Shown here one piece after another: positions 1-9,378 of a DNA stretch of 64,000 nt; within the stretch, counting starts at the first letter, position 1; each line of letters begins with the position of its first letter. This DNA is from Pedobacter gandavensis (GTDB lineage Bacteria > Bacteroidota > Bacteroidia > Sphingobacteriales > Sphingobacteriaceae): the NCBI RefSeq assembly GCF_014172405.1, contig NZ_WNXC01000001.1, positions 1,116,001-1,180,000 of the forward strand. Direction: 5' to 3'. The position numbers and the translations under genes are program-made. The notes beneath the pieces were generated by a model that was not told where the DNA came from, did no database searches, and saw only the letters and a list, made by a program, of their open reading frames with translations.

Positions 1-828
1 ATCCCCTTTCCTGGGATCTACATTAAAGATTAACAGCGAGGCATTCAATGCATTTACAAAAGTTTTGATGGCATGAACCGGAGTAAAGGCCAGCACCTCT
101 TTCAAATCGCAGGCAAAAACTACTTTTTCTATTTTTTTGAAAGTTAGTCCGGCAGGAACAACCAATAGCGGAGCCAGGCAGTTTTTCGCCAGATCGATGG
201 TATTACTTCCTACAATAGCCCTCGCCAGCTTGCCTTTCCCTGTCATCCCGACCACCACCATACCCGCTCGCAATTGCTGAACCAACATGTTTATGGCTGG
301 AACCAGGGTTCTATCGTCATTTCTAGCTTCTACCTTAGTTTCCGGTAAAACTTCTTTCTCCAACTCTTCTTTTAAAGCATTAATTTTCGTCGAGCTCCCT
401 TCCGCCGACTCCGTAAATCCAGGCCCTACGGGAGCAAATCCTGTGGAAACTGGGATTAAAATAGATTCAAAAGAATGATATAAAGTGATCTTGGTGCTTT
501 TTAATTGCTTGCTCAGTCCGGCAGCATATAGAGCCGCATTATTGGCGGATTCAGAAAAATCAGTCGGCACCAAAATATGCTTGCCGCTGTAAAACTTATA
601 CAATTGATGGTCAATAGCCCGCTCAAGCTCCTGGAAATCGGCATCAGACAAGGTTCGTTCTCCACGTTCTACAATTTCCCAATTGCCTTTTGAAGAGCGA
701 TCCAGTATAATGGGATCTTTTTCATTGGTCACCATTTCTACCTTAAATCTTCGATATTGTTCTGCGGTAGTAATGATCGCACTTAAATCCAAGCTTCCAG
801 CTTTGAATTTAATAAAAAATGTTTCCAT
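1..828 (-). CDS. Universal stress protein (UspA family), 3' end beyond window
   Basis: The frame is open from an ATG at 828 down to base 1, giving 276 codons, so the C-terminus lies outside the window. The first 80 or so residues match no domain I recognise. From about residue 83 a UspA fold begins with HILVPTDFSESANNAA, and the nucleotide-binding-type glycine motif VVGMTGKGKLARAIVGSNT follows near residue 200. A second Usp domain appears to begin at about residue 240 (KIEKVVFACDLKE), as in the two-domain Usp proteins common in Bacteroidota. Such proteins are cytoplasmic and respond to starvation or redox stress. The family call is firm; the specific role is unknown. Confidence 0.85.
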   Translation of the reverse strand, partial: METFFIKFKAGSLDLSAIITTAEQYRRFKVEMVTNEKDPIILDRSSKGNWEIVERGERTLSDADFQELERAIDHQLYKFYSGKHILVPTDFSESANNAALYAAGLSKQLKSTKITLYHSFESILIPVSTGFAPVGPGFTESAEGSSTKINALKEELEKEVLPETKVEARNDDRTLVPAINMLVQQLRAGMVVVGMTGKGKLARAIVGSNTIDLAKNCLAPLLVVPAGLTFKKIEKVVFACDLKEVLAFTPVHAIKTFVNALNASLLIFNVDPRKGD

Positions 829-994
829 GTTATAACCTCCTTTTAATCATCCATCTCCTCTCCCTTTGCTAAAGCAATCGTGTATCAGAGCGTAGAAAAA
901 TCAGAATTGAAAACCAGCGGAAAATAGAAATATCTAAAATAACAACAAACATTTACCGCACAAGGTTTTAAGAACCGGAATTAATTTAACCAAA

Positions 995-1498
995 TTAATG
1001 GAGCCGTTTTTCATAGCAAAAGAACCTCAAACCAGGTCTGAAAGCCAAATCGATCTCTCCAGCATAAGTATAACCTAATTTTGGAAACAGCTTCTGCGTG
1101 GCCTCGTTCTTAGAATTGGTATCAATTCGTAAAATGGGAATCTTACGATCAACTGCTACCTTTTCCGCTTGCTGCAATAAGGCTACGGCAATCCCTTTCC
1201 CCTGGTGGTTAGGACTAACAGCCAGTCGGTGTGTCACGATCGCGGTTTCCTGAAGATCCCAACCTACCTGCGCATATTCGGCGTCCTGATCCGTAGTGAT
1301 CGCTGCAACTCCGGCAATTTCCCCCTCCATATCAGCCAGCCATAGCTGCTGAAGGCTAATGTCCTTTTCAAAAACAGCAGGATTCGGATAAGTATGGTCC
1401 CATTGCCAGTTTCCAGCAGCATTCATTAAGGGCACTACCGCTTTTACCAGCTCCATTATCGCGGGGATATCTTTTAAAATTGCTTGTCTAATTACCAT
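995..1498 (-). CDS. GNAT family N-acetyltransferase
   Basis: This 167-residue protein has the single-domain GNAT length. The acetyl-CoA binding motif A is visible as RLAVSPNHQGKGIAVALLQQ near residues 91-110, with the Q/R-x-x-G-x-G/A pattern in HQGKGIA. A later beta strand, RIDTNSKNEATQKLFPKLGY, is the usual 'N-x-x-A-x-x-x-Y' end of the fold. It would transfer an acetyl group from acetyl-CoA to an amine, but nothing nearby points to the acceptor. It is monocistronic and starts at ATG 1498, with the universal stress gene downstream on the same strand. Confidence 0.85.
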   Translation of the reverse strand: MVIRQAILKDIPAIMELVKAVVPLMNAAGNWQWDHTYPNPAVFEKDISLQQLWLADMEGEIAGVAAITTDQDAEYAQVGWDLQETAIVTHRLAVSPNHQGKGIAVALLQQAEKVAVDRKIPILRIDTNSKNEATQKLFPKLGYTYAGEIDLAFRPGLRFFCYEKRLH

Positions 1499-1615
1499 AG
1501 GGCGGTAAATTTACTAAAAAACCTTATTCCTAGAATGATGGAGCAATGACAATCTGCCCGCAAAGAACTCAATAGTATTTCCTAATTTTGAGCATCACCA
1601 TTACAAAAAACATAC

Positions 1616-2350
1616 ATGAAAGTTCAACAACATAAAAAAACCAATACCTTTTCCTTTCTAACGCTTGTTATCGGATGCTTCCTTTTCAGCATCAGCTCGG
1701 CTACTTTCGCACAAACAATTCCTGCTGTGGAATTCCAAAATCAGCTAAAAACCGACAATAAAGCGGTCTTACTTGATGTGAGGACTTCAGAAGAGTACAA
1801 TTCAGGGCACCTTGAGCAGGCAAAAAACCTGAATATTTACGATCAATCTTTTAAGGAGGAGCTTTCCAAAATGGACAAGACGCAACCTGTATACGTGTAT
1901 TGCAAAGGTGGCGGTAGAAGTGCAAATGCGGTAAAACAAATGCAGGAGCTTGGTTTTACCTCAGTTTACGAGCTTAAAGGAGGTATAATGGCCTGGGAAC
2001 AAGGTGGCTTACCACTTAGTAATGCCGAAAAACCGAAAACAGATCGCTTTACGAGTACTGATTTTGATAAAATGTTGAAAGCAAATAAAAATGTACTGGT
2101 CGACTTCTACGCAGAATGGTGTCTCCCTTGCAAACAGATGGAACCTGTACTGGAAAAGCTAAAAAATCAGTTTAAAGGTAAGGTTTCTATTGAAAGAGTA
2201 AATGTTGATGAAGCAAAATCATTAAGTAAATCCATCAAGATTGAGGGGCTTCCTGTGGTGGCAATCTACCAGAATGGCGTTGAAATCAAACGTGTTACCG
2301 GATTCCAATCCGAAAAAGATTTACTGAAGCTTATTCAACAGCTGAAATAA
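1616..2350 (+). CDS. Exported rhodanese-thioredoxin fusion protein
   Basis: The 244-residue protein starts with a Sec signal peptide (hydrophobic residues about 12-32, ending ATFAQ). A rhodanese domain follows at about residues 37-135, with the catalytic loop YCKGGGRSA placing the cysteine at residue 96. A thioredoxin domain at about 145-244 carries the active site W168-C-L-P-C172 and the cis-Pro segment EGLPVVAIY. The fusion suggests sulfur transfer or thiol redox work in the periplasm, with the thioredoxin part resolving the rhodanese persulfide. Its own reductant is not encoded next to it. The two-domain order is seen directly; the coupling is inference. Confidence 0.88.
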   Translation: MKVQQHKKTNTFSFLTLVIGCFLFSISSATFAQTIPAVEFQNQLKTDNKAVLLDVRTSEEYNSGHLEQAKNLNIYDQSFKEELSKMDKTQPVYVYCKGGGRSANAVKQMQELGFTSVYELKGGIMAWEQGGLPLSNAEKPKTDRFTSTDFDKMLKANKNVLVDFYAEWCLPCKQMEPVLEKLKNQFKGKVSIERVNVDEAKSLSKSIKIEGLPVVAIYQNGVEIKRVTGFQSEKDLLKLIQQLK

Positions 2351-2446
2351 CCAGATTCTTAAAAGAGATTAATTGGGTTCATTTTTAAAAAAAACAACCT
2401 GATTAAGAAACATTACGGAGATTTTAGTGTTACCCAATTAATACAT

Positions 2447-2482
2447 CTTTATCTTACTTTTAGGGTAGATAAAGGTGTTTTT
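2447..2482 (+). terminator. Possible rho-independent terminator
   Basis: The arms CTTTATCT (2447-2454) and AGATAAAG (2467-2474) form an 8-bp stem with a 12-nt loop, followed by a short T run at 2478-2482. It lies about 100 bases after the rhodanese-thioredoxin stop and just before the next gene, so it could end that transcript. The stem is AT-rich, so the call is tentative. Confidence 0.4.
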
Positions 2483-2502
2483 ACTTGAAGGTAATTACAT
2501 AT

Positions 2503-3894
2503 ATGAGCATAATCTCTGGCTTCAGAACGACACTGTCCCTCCTTTTTCTTAGCATTTCTATCCCAATTTATGCTCAAAGTCCCGCTCAGGAAATCGAGCC
2601 CGACAGCCTTGCCAGCCCAATCATTGAAATTCCCGCGAAAAAACGATTCGCAAGAGCTGCATCATCATTGCTAATAGCAGAGCTTATCCCCTGGTCTTTC
2701 AGCAAATTCATTACGCATGCGGAGTTTTCTAATATCAGCTTGAACTCCATTAAACACAACCTGAAGTTTAGTAGCTGGAATTGGGATGACGATGCCTTTC
2801 CAACCAATCAAATTGACCATCCCTACCATGGCAGTGTGTTCTTCAATTCCTTCCGTTCTAACGGTTTTAGCTTTTGGCAATCAGCCCCTGCAGCATTAGT
2901 GGGTAGCTATATATGGGAAACTGCCGGAGAAAATCAGGCACCTTCTAAAAACGACATCATCAACACAACTTTCGGAGGAATTACCATAGGTGAAACCGTT
3001 CACCGTTTAACCAGGAAGATCTTACAGACCCGGAGAAGAGGATTTAGAAGATACCTGAACGAAACCATCAGTCTCGCGATCAACCCAACCAATGGCTTCA
3101 GGAGAATCGCAGATGGGGAATGGGGAAAAGTGCCTTCCAGAACGGAGAAGCTAGATACTACACTCTTACAGGTGGAAGCAGAAAGTGGGATCAGAAAGTT
3201 CAATATGAGAGATGATCAAGCAAATTTTGGCGTTTATGCAAGATTAAAATTAATCTATGGAAACCCTTTTGACAACTATAAAATTCCATTTAGCAGCTTC
3301 ATCTTAAATGCGGAAGTTGGACAGGACGACAGTTCCTTTGTAAACTCAGTAAACATCGTTGGAACGGTTCATGGTTGGCTACTGAATAAAAATAGCCGCA
3401 ATAGAAACCTGTTGTCTATCACTTCAAATTACGATTACCTAAACAACCAGGCTTATTATTATGGCAGCCAAAGTCTCAATATCAACCTGTTTTCAGAATT
3501 TGGGCTGAATACTTCAACCAGGATAAAAACTTCCCTAGGCATGGGGCCCATCATGCTCGCTGCTTTCGGAGAGAATGGTATTTATAATGGTAGACCTTAT
3601 GATTATGGTGCCGGTGCTGGCGTAAATGGAAATGCTGAGTTAAACATCTCCAATAAATTCATGTTTGAAGCGCATTACAATGGCCGTTTTATAAACACTT
3701 GGAACGGAAATACCTCTAGTTATTCTTCACAAAACTTTGTTACTGAACTGGAATACACGCTAAGTAAAGAAATTACCATCTCCACCGCACCGAGTTTAAT
3801 GCTGATACAGGAAAATTACAAGAATGGTCCGGATGTACATAAGACCATCCCAGGTTTAAAAGTTGGCTTTAAATACCGAATTGCTTATGATTAA
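2503..3894 (+). CDS. DUF3943 domain-containing outer-membrane-associated protein
   Basis: The ATG at 2503 gives a clean signal peptide (MSIISGFRTTLSLLFLSISI, ending YAQ). An in-frame TTG at 2485 only adds six residues, so the ATG was preferred. The mature protein has the DUF3943 signatures: HPYHGSVFFNSFRSNGFSFW around residue 110, a small-residue stretch before TIGETVHRLTR, and SLAINPTNGFRRI. The second half is rich in alternating aromatic strands, as in an outer-membrane beta-barrel. The function of DUF3943 is not known. It ends 7 bases before the convergent LytTR regulator. Confidence 0.75.
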   Translation: MSIISGFRTTLSLLFLSISIPIYAQSPAQEIEPDSLASPIIEIPAKKRFARAASSLLIAELIPWSFSKFITHAEFSNISLNSIKHNLKFSSWNWDDDAFPTNQIDHPYHGSVFFNSFRSNGFSFWQSAPAALVGSYIWETAGENQAPSKNDIINTTFGGITIGETVHRLTRKILQTRRRGFRRYLNETISLAINPTNGFRRIADGEWGKVPSRTEKLDTTLLQVEAESGIRKFNMRDDQANFGVYARLKLIYGNPFDNYKIPFSSFILNAEVGQDDSSFVNSVNIVGTVHGWLLNKNSRNRNLLSITSNYDYLNNQAYYYGSQSLNINLFSEFGLNTSTRIKTSLGMGPIMLAAFGENGIYNGRPYDYGAGAGVNGNAELNISNKFMFEAHYNGRFINTWNGNTSSYSSQNFVTELEYTLSKEITISTAPSLMLIQENYKNGPDVHKTIPGLKVGFKYRIAYD

Positions 3895-3901
3895 ACCTCA
3901 T

Positions 3902-4600
3902 TTACTGCCCAAATAATTTTTCCTTCAATTGTGAATAACGGGTTCTGCCAATAGGAAGCAGCTCCCCGTTTTTCAACATCAATTCGTATTTGCTTCCGGA
4001 GTTGACCATAATCTTTTCGCAGTGATCCATGGCTACGATATACGATTTATGAACCCGTTCAAAAGTTGGAGGAAGTAGCTGTTCCAGTTTTTCCAATGAC
4101 TTATCGTGCAGCTCCAGCTTCCCATTGTTCAAATGAAGCTCTGTATAAATCCCTGCACCTTTAATATAAATCAAGTCCTGTACCTCAATCATGGAGATCT
4201 CCCCTGCTTTCTTTACTGCCAGGAACCTCAATCCCTTCCCCTGCCCTGGACTGGAGATCCGTAAAAAAGCCTGTAATAATCTATTTTCATCAAATGGTTT
4301 AGCCACAAAATCAAGCACCCCATACTCAAATGCGGTAATTGCCTTTTCGGTATAGGCAGAAATCACAATCGTATGAAAAGACCTGGACAGCACCGATTCT
4401 AATAGCGAAAAACCATTTTCTCCATTTAAATTGAGGTCCAACAAGAGCAAATCAATCTCATGATCTGCTAAAAAAGACAAACCCTCCTCAATAGACTCAA
4501 ATCGGTCCAGGCGTTTCAATTTTTCTGCAAAAAAGCTACGGGTCATCCTTTCAATCCTTGCGGCGATCCTGGTTTCGTCTTCTATAATTAATATTCTCAT
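3902..4600 (-). CDS. LytTR-type response regulator
   Basis: A receiver domain fills residues 1-115, beginning MRILIIEDE, with the phospho-acceptor Asp at about residue 55 (LLLLDLNLNG) and a lysine in the conserved FVAKPFDE motif. A LytTR DNA-binding domain follows at about 125-230, with VQDLIYIKG and FERVHKSYIV. The start chosen is ATG 4600, because it overlaps the TGA of the kinase gene as ATGA and puts MRILIIEDE at the N-terminus; the upstream ATG at 4633 would lie deep in the kinase gene. It is the partner of the LytS-like kinase, and translation is probably coupled. Confidence 0.92.
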   Translation of the reverse strand: MRILIIEDETRIAARIERMTRSFFAEKLKRLDRFESIEEGLSFLADHEIDLLLLDLNLNGENGFSLLESVLSRSFHTIVISAYTEKAITAFEYGVLDFVAKPFDENRLLQAFLRISSPGQGKGLRFLAVKKAGEISMIEVQDLIYIKGAGIYTELHLNNGKLELHDKSLEKLEQLLPPTFERVHKSYIVAMDHCEKIMVNSGSKYELMLKNGELLPIGRTRYSQLKEKLFGQ

Positions 4601-6273
4601 TTCTGGTTGTAAATTTTTATGGTGGTCATCCAACCTTCCGGTCTGGCTTCAGAAGTAAAAGTCCAATTCTCGCCATAACTCTCCCTCAATCGGGCGGTAA
4701 TGTATCGAAAACCAGTCCCAGCTTCCTTTCTAGACACACTTTTCCGATTTTCAGCAATCGTTAATAAGGTATATTGTTTACAATCGGGTTGTTTTATAAA
4801 ATTTAAGCAAAAACTGACACATCCGTCTGGCAAGGGTTTGCTATGGGTGATTCCATTTTCCAATATGGTATGGAAGATGGCCGGCGGAATGGTTTCTTTT
4901 TGATCAATTCCAGTGTCCGACCAATGATAGGTTACCTCTTTTCGAAACTGCATCACTTTAAGGTGAACTTTACACAGCTCAATCTCTTTTTGAATGGGGA
5001 TTAAAGTCTCATCAGCCATCTCATTCAACAAGTCAAACTCTGCTGAAAGTGCCTGAATGAAGACTAACCCTTGTTTTGGCGACTCCTCAATCCAATCCAT
5101 TAAGGAAGTGAGTGTGTTTTTAATAAAATGAGGTTGAATATTTTTCTTAAGCAATTCCGTTTTCAATCTGGCGGAAAGCAACAAAGCGGAGCTGTATTCG
5201 TTTTCAGCATCTCTGGTTCTGATGGTATGCAGGTAAAGCATACACATCACGATGATATTGAAACTAATGAACAGACTGAGATCATAATTTAAAAAGTAAT
5301 CAACCAAAGCGGAGACCAATAATCCGGTCATCACAATCCCTGCCCCCTTTTCTTTTTGAAGAATGGCATTCCCTACGATCAGGAAGGCTGCACACCACAT
5401 TGCACGGCCATAATACCAAGCCGTAAGGTCATAATGGCCATAATTGTAGCTAAAAATCAGGAGCAGCGACAGGCCTAAGATTCCAAGGAGCAGGCCTTTT
5501 CTTTTGAAGTTAAATTGAATGCTAAAATACCAGGGAATCAGGAAGGCAATCACAAAAGTGAGCAAACCGATCAGCTTGAGCCTCAGGTAAAACTGAGCGT
5601 AGGGAATTTCGACATAAACCTTTAGGTATTCTGTGAGCTGAAGGATAAAGAAAAGAAAACAGGTGATACAGAATATCAGCACGGCATAATCTCTTTTTCT
5701 GCTGTTGATGAAAATAAAGAAATAGTACACTGCAGCAACTAGAAATACACCAGCAACCATATTCATCAAGGAAGCACCAATGAACGGACTTTTAATCAGC
5801 TGACGATAAGCGTCTATGGAGACAATTACATCGCGCAGGTCGCTGCTTAAATAAGCTTGCGAAGCCCTGATGGCCAATACATGCGCTCCTTTGGTCGCCA
5901 GCGTATCTGGGATCACAAAACAGCTCGTCTCGGTCCCGGGAATCTCTGATTTACCGCCCTGTTTATTCTGTCCGTTTCGTCCGATCAGCTGACCATCCCA
6001 ATACACTTCAAAAGCTCCAAATGCATTAATTCTCAGCCCTAAATGCTCCTCAACACGACCAGCTTTCTCCAAATCAACATGGGCACGAACCCAAAAAATC
6101 CGATCCTGAATATACGCACGCGCTTTTGACCAGTTCCGATCGTCAAAAGTTGGAGATGCCCAAATGGGCTCATCTCCTACCTGATAAACCACCTCAGTGA
6201 TCGTGGCATCCTGTGCTCCATGACAGGAAGAAAAAGAGAGTAACAGGACTACAAATAATAGAAAGCGATTCAT
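4597..6273 (-). CDS. LytS-type membrane sensor histidine kinase (7TMR-DISM-like)
   Basis: The 558 residues begin with a lipoprotein-like signal (LLSFSSC, Cys 17). Next come a beta-sandwich sensor of the 7TMR-DISM extracellular type (about 25-160), about seven membrane segments (about 165-350) and a His_kinase domain with IQPHFIKNTLTSL, the phospho-His being residue 382. A HATPase region follows (PPAIFHTILENGITHS and GTGFRYITARL). The family norm is QPHFLFNTLN, so the F-to-K change after the Ile is unusual. It signals to the LytTR regulator whose ATG overlaps its stop codon. The ligand is unknown; the sandwich domain suggests a carbohydrate or other small molecule. Confidence 0.88.
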   Translation of the reverse strand: MNRFLLFVVLLLSFSSCHGAQDATITEVVYQVGDEPIWASPTFDDRNWSKARAYIQDRIFWVRAHVDLEKAGRVEEHLGLRINAFGAFEVYWDGQLIGRNGQNKQGGKSEIPGTETSCFVIPDTLATKGAHVLAIRASQAYLSSDLRDVIVSIDAYRQLIKSPFIGASLMNMVAGVFLVAAVYYFFIFINSRKRDYAVLIFCITCFLFFILQLTEYLKVYVEIPYAQFYLRLKLIGLLTFVIAFLIPWYFSIQFNFKRKGLLLGILGLSLLLIFSYNYGHYDLTAWYYGRAMWCAAFLIVGNAILQKEKGAGIVMTGLLVSALVDYFLNYDLSLFISFNIIVMCMLYLHTIRTRDAENEYSSALLLSARLKTELLKKNIQPHFIKNTLTSLMDWIEESPKQGLVFIQALSAEFDLLNEMADETLIPIQKEIELCKVHLKVMQFRKEVTYHWSDTGIDQKETIPPAIFHTILENGITHSKPLPDGCVSFCLNFIKQPDCKQYTLLTIAENRKSVSRKEAGTGFRYITARLRESYGENWTFTSEARPEGWMTTIKIYNQK

Positions 6274-6400
6274 AAGGTAAAGTTAGGCGGAAGATAAGGG
6301 AGAAAAATGTCATTCAAAAGAATATAGAGCAGTTGACCCGTTTTTTCAATAGATAAATATTTATACCCCTAATCTTGTGGCATTGATAAAACAAACCAGC

Positions 6401-8533
6401 ATGAAACTACCGATATTTTTACTTTTTACCATTTGCTGCTCATTAACCACAAGCGCACAAGAGCAAAGCACAGAAAAACAAACCATTTTAAAAGAAGTGG
6501 CCATTACTGCTGAAAAACCAGGGGTTAGCCTGAAGTTAGACAAAAAAATCTTTGTGGTCGGGAAAGACCTCTTATCACAAAATGGTTCTGCCAACGACCT
6601 ACTCAACAACCTTCCTGCAGTTGCCGTCAGTCCAACAGGCACAGTTAGTTTAAGAGGAAACAGCAATGTGCTCATCCTCATTAACGGTCGCAAAACCGGA
6701 TTAACCCAGAGTAATGCGCTCGATCAGATTCCTGCCGGACAGATTGACCGGGTGGAGATCATCACCAACCCTTCTGCCCGTTACGATGCTGCAGGCAATG
6801 CAGGCATCATCAACATCATCCTGAAAAAAAACAACAAAGGAGGATTTACAGGGCAGGTTAAGCTGGTTGGCGGTCTTCCAAATGATACCCGATTGAACCC
6901 TAGCTTGAACTACAAATCCGATAAAATCAACTTGTTTTCGACTTTTGGTTTCCGCAGCACCGATTACGTTGGCCTGTACCGTTCTGAGCAATTGGTTGAG
7001 CAGCAGGATCTGGGCACAGCACAATACCAGCAACTAAAAAAAGAAAACCGACATGATGATGGGAAACTCCTTTACCTGGGTGCCGATTATTTCCTGAATG
7101 ATCACAATACCATCACTGCCGCATTTTTTAAAAACGCGACTAAAGACCATGACAAAACAAGTTTAAACTATGATTACAGCAATCAACTTGTAGATAGCGC
7201 ATTCCTTCGCAAGGGAGAATCCTGGGAGAAAAGATCTTATAACCAGCTAGAATTCAACTACACACGAACATTTAAGAGTCCTAAGAAAAAATTCAGTCTG
7301 GATTTACAATATGACTTCTGGAACAGTGAAAAGGATTGGAACCTGAACACCAGCAGGATCACTCCCACCGCAGAAACATTGCCGGGGATCAGAACAAGTG
7401 CTGCTGGTGCAAGTAAAGATTTTCTTTTACAGACAGATTTCATCCAGCCAGTTGCCGCCAATTCTATCATGGAATTTGGATTAAAGCTAGAAAACAGACG
7501 AGTTAGCAGTGATTATAAAGCGGAGGAACAAGCAGGAAACGAATGGATAATTTTCGACCAAATCGACAACAAGCTAGATTATAAAGAACTGATTGGCAGT
7601 GGATATGCGCAATTTAGCAGTAAATGGAAGCAGTTTTCTTACTTATTGGGCTTACGTGCGGAGTTAACTAAAGTTCGTGTGGAGGATGCGGAACACAGCT
7701 TTGATAGTCGGAAGCACTACACCAAATTATTTCCTACAGCTCATTTAGGCTATCAAATTCAAGAAGGAACAAGTTTACAACTGAGTTACAGCAAACGAAT
7801 CAACAGACCTTCGCTTTACCTGTTATACCCTTTTAATGAAATCACGGATTTCAATGCGCAATATAGAGGTAACCCTGAACTAAACCCTTCCTATGCTGAT
7901 ATTTTTGAACTCGGTTTTTTACAGAACTGGGGAAAGATTACCATAAACCCATCCTTGTACTACCAATACATTGCGCATCCAATCCAGGACTACACCTATT
8001 TAAAGGATGGAAATACGTTCATTACCAGCCCCATTAACATCGACCAGGAAACCCGTCGGGGTATGGAACTCTCCATCCTCTATCAGCCAGTAACATCCTT
8101 GCAGCTGAATGCGGAATTTAATTATTATGCATTTAAACAGCGGGGATATTATCAAGCGCAGGATTTCAATTTTTCTGCGCAGACCTTCACGAGTCGATTT
8201 TCTGCGCAAATGAAACTACCGATGAATTTTAGTTTTCAGGGACGCTATAATTACAGTAGTGCAGAAAGAAATGCGCAAAGTAAGACTGCGGCGATCCATG
8301 CTTTAGATCTGGGGATCAGTAAAAACCTGTTTAAGAACAGCGCGACTGTAGTAATCGATGGCATCAATGTTTTGAATTCCCGAAAATTCAGGACAATAAC
8401 GACTGGCAGTAATTACCTGCTGAACCAAATGAACAACCCAAATGCCGACCGTTACCGCATTAGTTTCGTTTATAAATTTAACCATAAGGAGGGGCAATCT
8501 GTACGCCAGGCAAAGTCTGGAAACCGGAATTAA
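6401..8533 (+). CDS. TonB-dependent receptor / outer-membrane beta-barrel family protein
   Basis: The ATG at 6401 gives the signal peptide MKLPIFLLFTICCSLTTSA; an in-frame GTG 24 bases upstream was rejected. A plug domain follows directly, with no carboxypeptidase-like domain: ILKEVAITAEKPGVSLKLD, NLPAVAVSPTGTVSLRGNSN, INGRKTG and IDRVEIITNPSARYDAAGNA. The rest is a C-terminal beta-barrel of the PF14905 type, with repeated aromatic-ended strands to FVYKF. It lies divergent from the LytS gene, so that two-component pair may control it. The cargo is unknown. Confidence 0.87.
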   Translation: MKLPIFLLFTICCSLTTSAQEQSTEKQTILKEVAITAEKPGVSLKLDKKIFVVGKDLLSQNGSANDLLNNLPAVAVSPTGTVSLRGNSNVLILINGRKTGLTQSNALDQIPAGQIDRVEIITNPSARYDAAGNAGIINIILKKNNKGGFTGQVKLVGGLPNDTRLNPSLNYKSDKINLFSTFGFRSTDYVGLYRSEQLVEQQDLGTAQYQQLKKENRHDDGKLLYLGADYFLNDHNTITAAFFKNATKDHDKTSLNYDYSNQLVDSAFLRKGESWEKRSYNQLEFNYTRTFKSPKKKFSLDLQYDFWNSEKDWNLNTSRITPTAETLPGIRTSAAGASKDFLLQTDFIQPVAANSIMEFGLKLENRRVSSDYKAEEQAGNEWIIFDQIDNKLDYKELIGSGYAQFSSKWKQFSYLLGLRAELTKVRVEDAEHSFDSRKHYTKLFPTAHLGYQIQEGTSLQLSYSKRINRPSLYLLYPFNEITDFNAQYRGNPELNPSYADIFELGFLQNWGKITINPSLYYQYIAHPIQDYTYLKDGNTFITSPINIDQETRRGMELSILYQPVTSLQLNAEFNYYAFKQRGYYQAQDFNFSAQTFTSRFSAQMKLPMNFSFQGRYNYSSAERNAQSKTAAIHALDLGISKNLFKNSATVVIDGINVLNSRKFRTITTGSNYLLNQMNNPNADRYRISFVYKFNHKEGQSVRQAKSGNRN

Positions 8534-8556
8534 GCCTTTAACCTATTCCGTTTAGG

Positions 8557-9264
8557 CTAACACTTCACTGTTTTCTTCTTTTTCCCAATTGCGCCTTTAT
8601 CTTTTATTTTCAAAATATAATCAGCGGCAGAAGGAACTTTACAAGCAGTACCATTCATCTCAATCGTTATGACACCCAGTTTATTAGCCGCTTCAATTGC
8701 AGCAGCAGTTAAGGCGGCTATATAAGCACCTACAGAAATGACAAAACTATTCATCTGATAACGAACCCGATTTTTAGCATTGGGCATCTCCAGAACTACC
8801 CGATCCAATAAAGCCCTTATCGCGGTCAGGTCTAATTCCTCATCTGGGAGCAATGCAACAAGATTACTAAGCGTTGCCCAACCTGCTGCAACGATATGTT
8901 CTTCCTCATGATTGATCCATTCATTTCCCAATTCCCAGCCGAACCGGCTGCCGGCAGTTACCCATGGAACGGTGTATTCACTAATATTGGAAGACAAGGC
9001 TTGCGCTGCCCAGCGTTGCAAATCCTCCTTTGTCATTTTCTTATCGTCAGCAATTAAGCCAGCCAGGTACATCGCATCTGCATTGCCAGTTGCATATAAA
9101 TCTTTTGCCAACTGGTAATCCATTTTTACTTTCTTCTGAATGGGTTTCATATCCCCCACTCTAACGCCAAAAAACGGTTCTCTTACCCCATGTTTCAATA
9201 GAATATTTTTGATTTGATCGCTGCCTTTGGATTGCAGCTCCTCCATAATTTCTTGTAAAGTCAT
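8557..9264 (-). CDS. DNA alkylation repair protein, AlkD-like HEAT-repeat family
   Basis: The protein is 235 residues of ALK-repeat helices. Family hallmarks are the N-terminal segment GVREPFFGVRVGDMKPIQKK and the helix LYATGNADAMYLAGLIADD. It also has WINHEEEHIVAAGWATL and a C-terminal AADYILKIKDKGAIGKKKK. AlkD-type proteins are cytoplasmic DNA glycosylases that remove bulky cationic alkyl bases. Many distant Bacteroidota homologues are named from fold alone, so the glycosylase activity is an inference. It is convergent with the receptor gene, with 23 bases between. Confidence 0.82.
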   Translation of the reverse strand: MTLQEIMEELQSKGSDQIKNILLKHGVREPFFGVRVGDMKPIQKKVKMDYQLAKDLYATGNADAMYLAGLIADDKKMTKEDLQRWAAQALSSNISEYTVPWVTAGSRFGWELGNEWINHEEEHIVAAGWATLSNLVALLPDEELDLTAIRALLDRVVLEMPNAKNRVRYQMNSFVISVGAYIAALTAAAIEAANKLGVITIEMNGTACKVPSAADYILKIKDKGAIGKKKKTVKC

Positions 9265-9378
9265 ACCCGTTATTTTCTATTACGAATTTATGATTATTTC
9301 CAATTAAAGCCACATTATTTGGATTGGAGCACAGAACAAGAATGAGTATATTAGTACATACGCTAAAAACTGATGATC

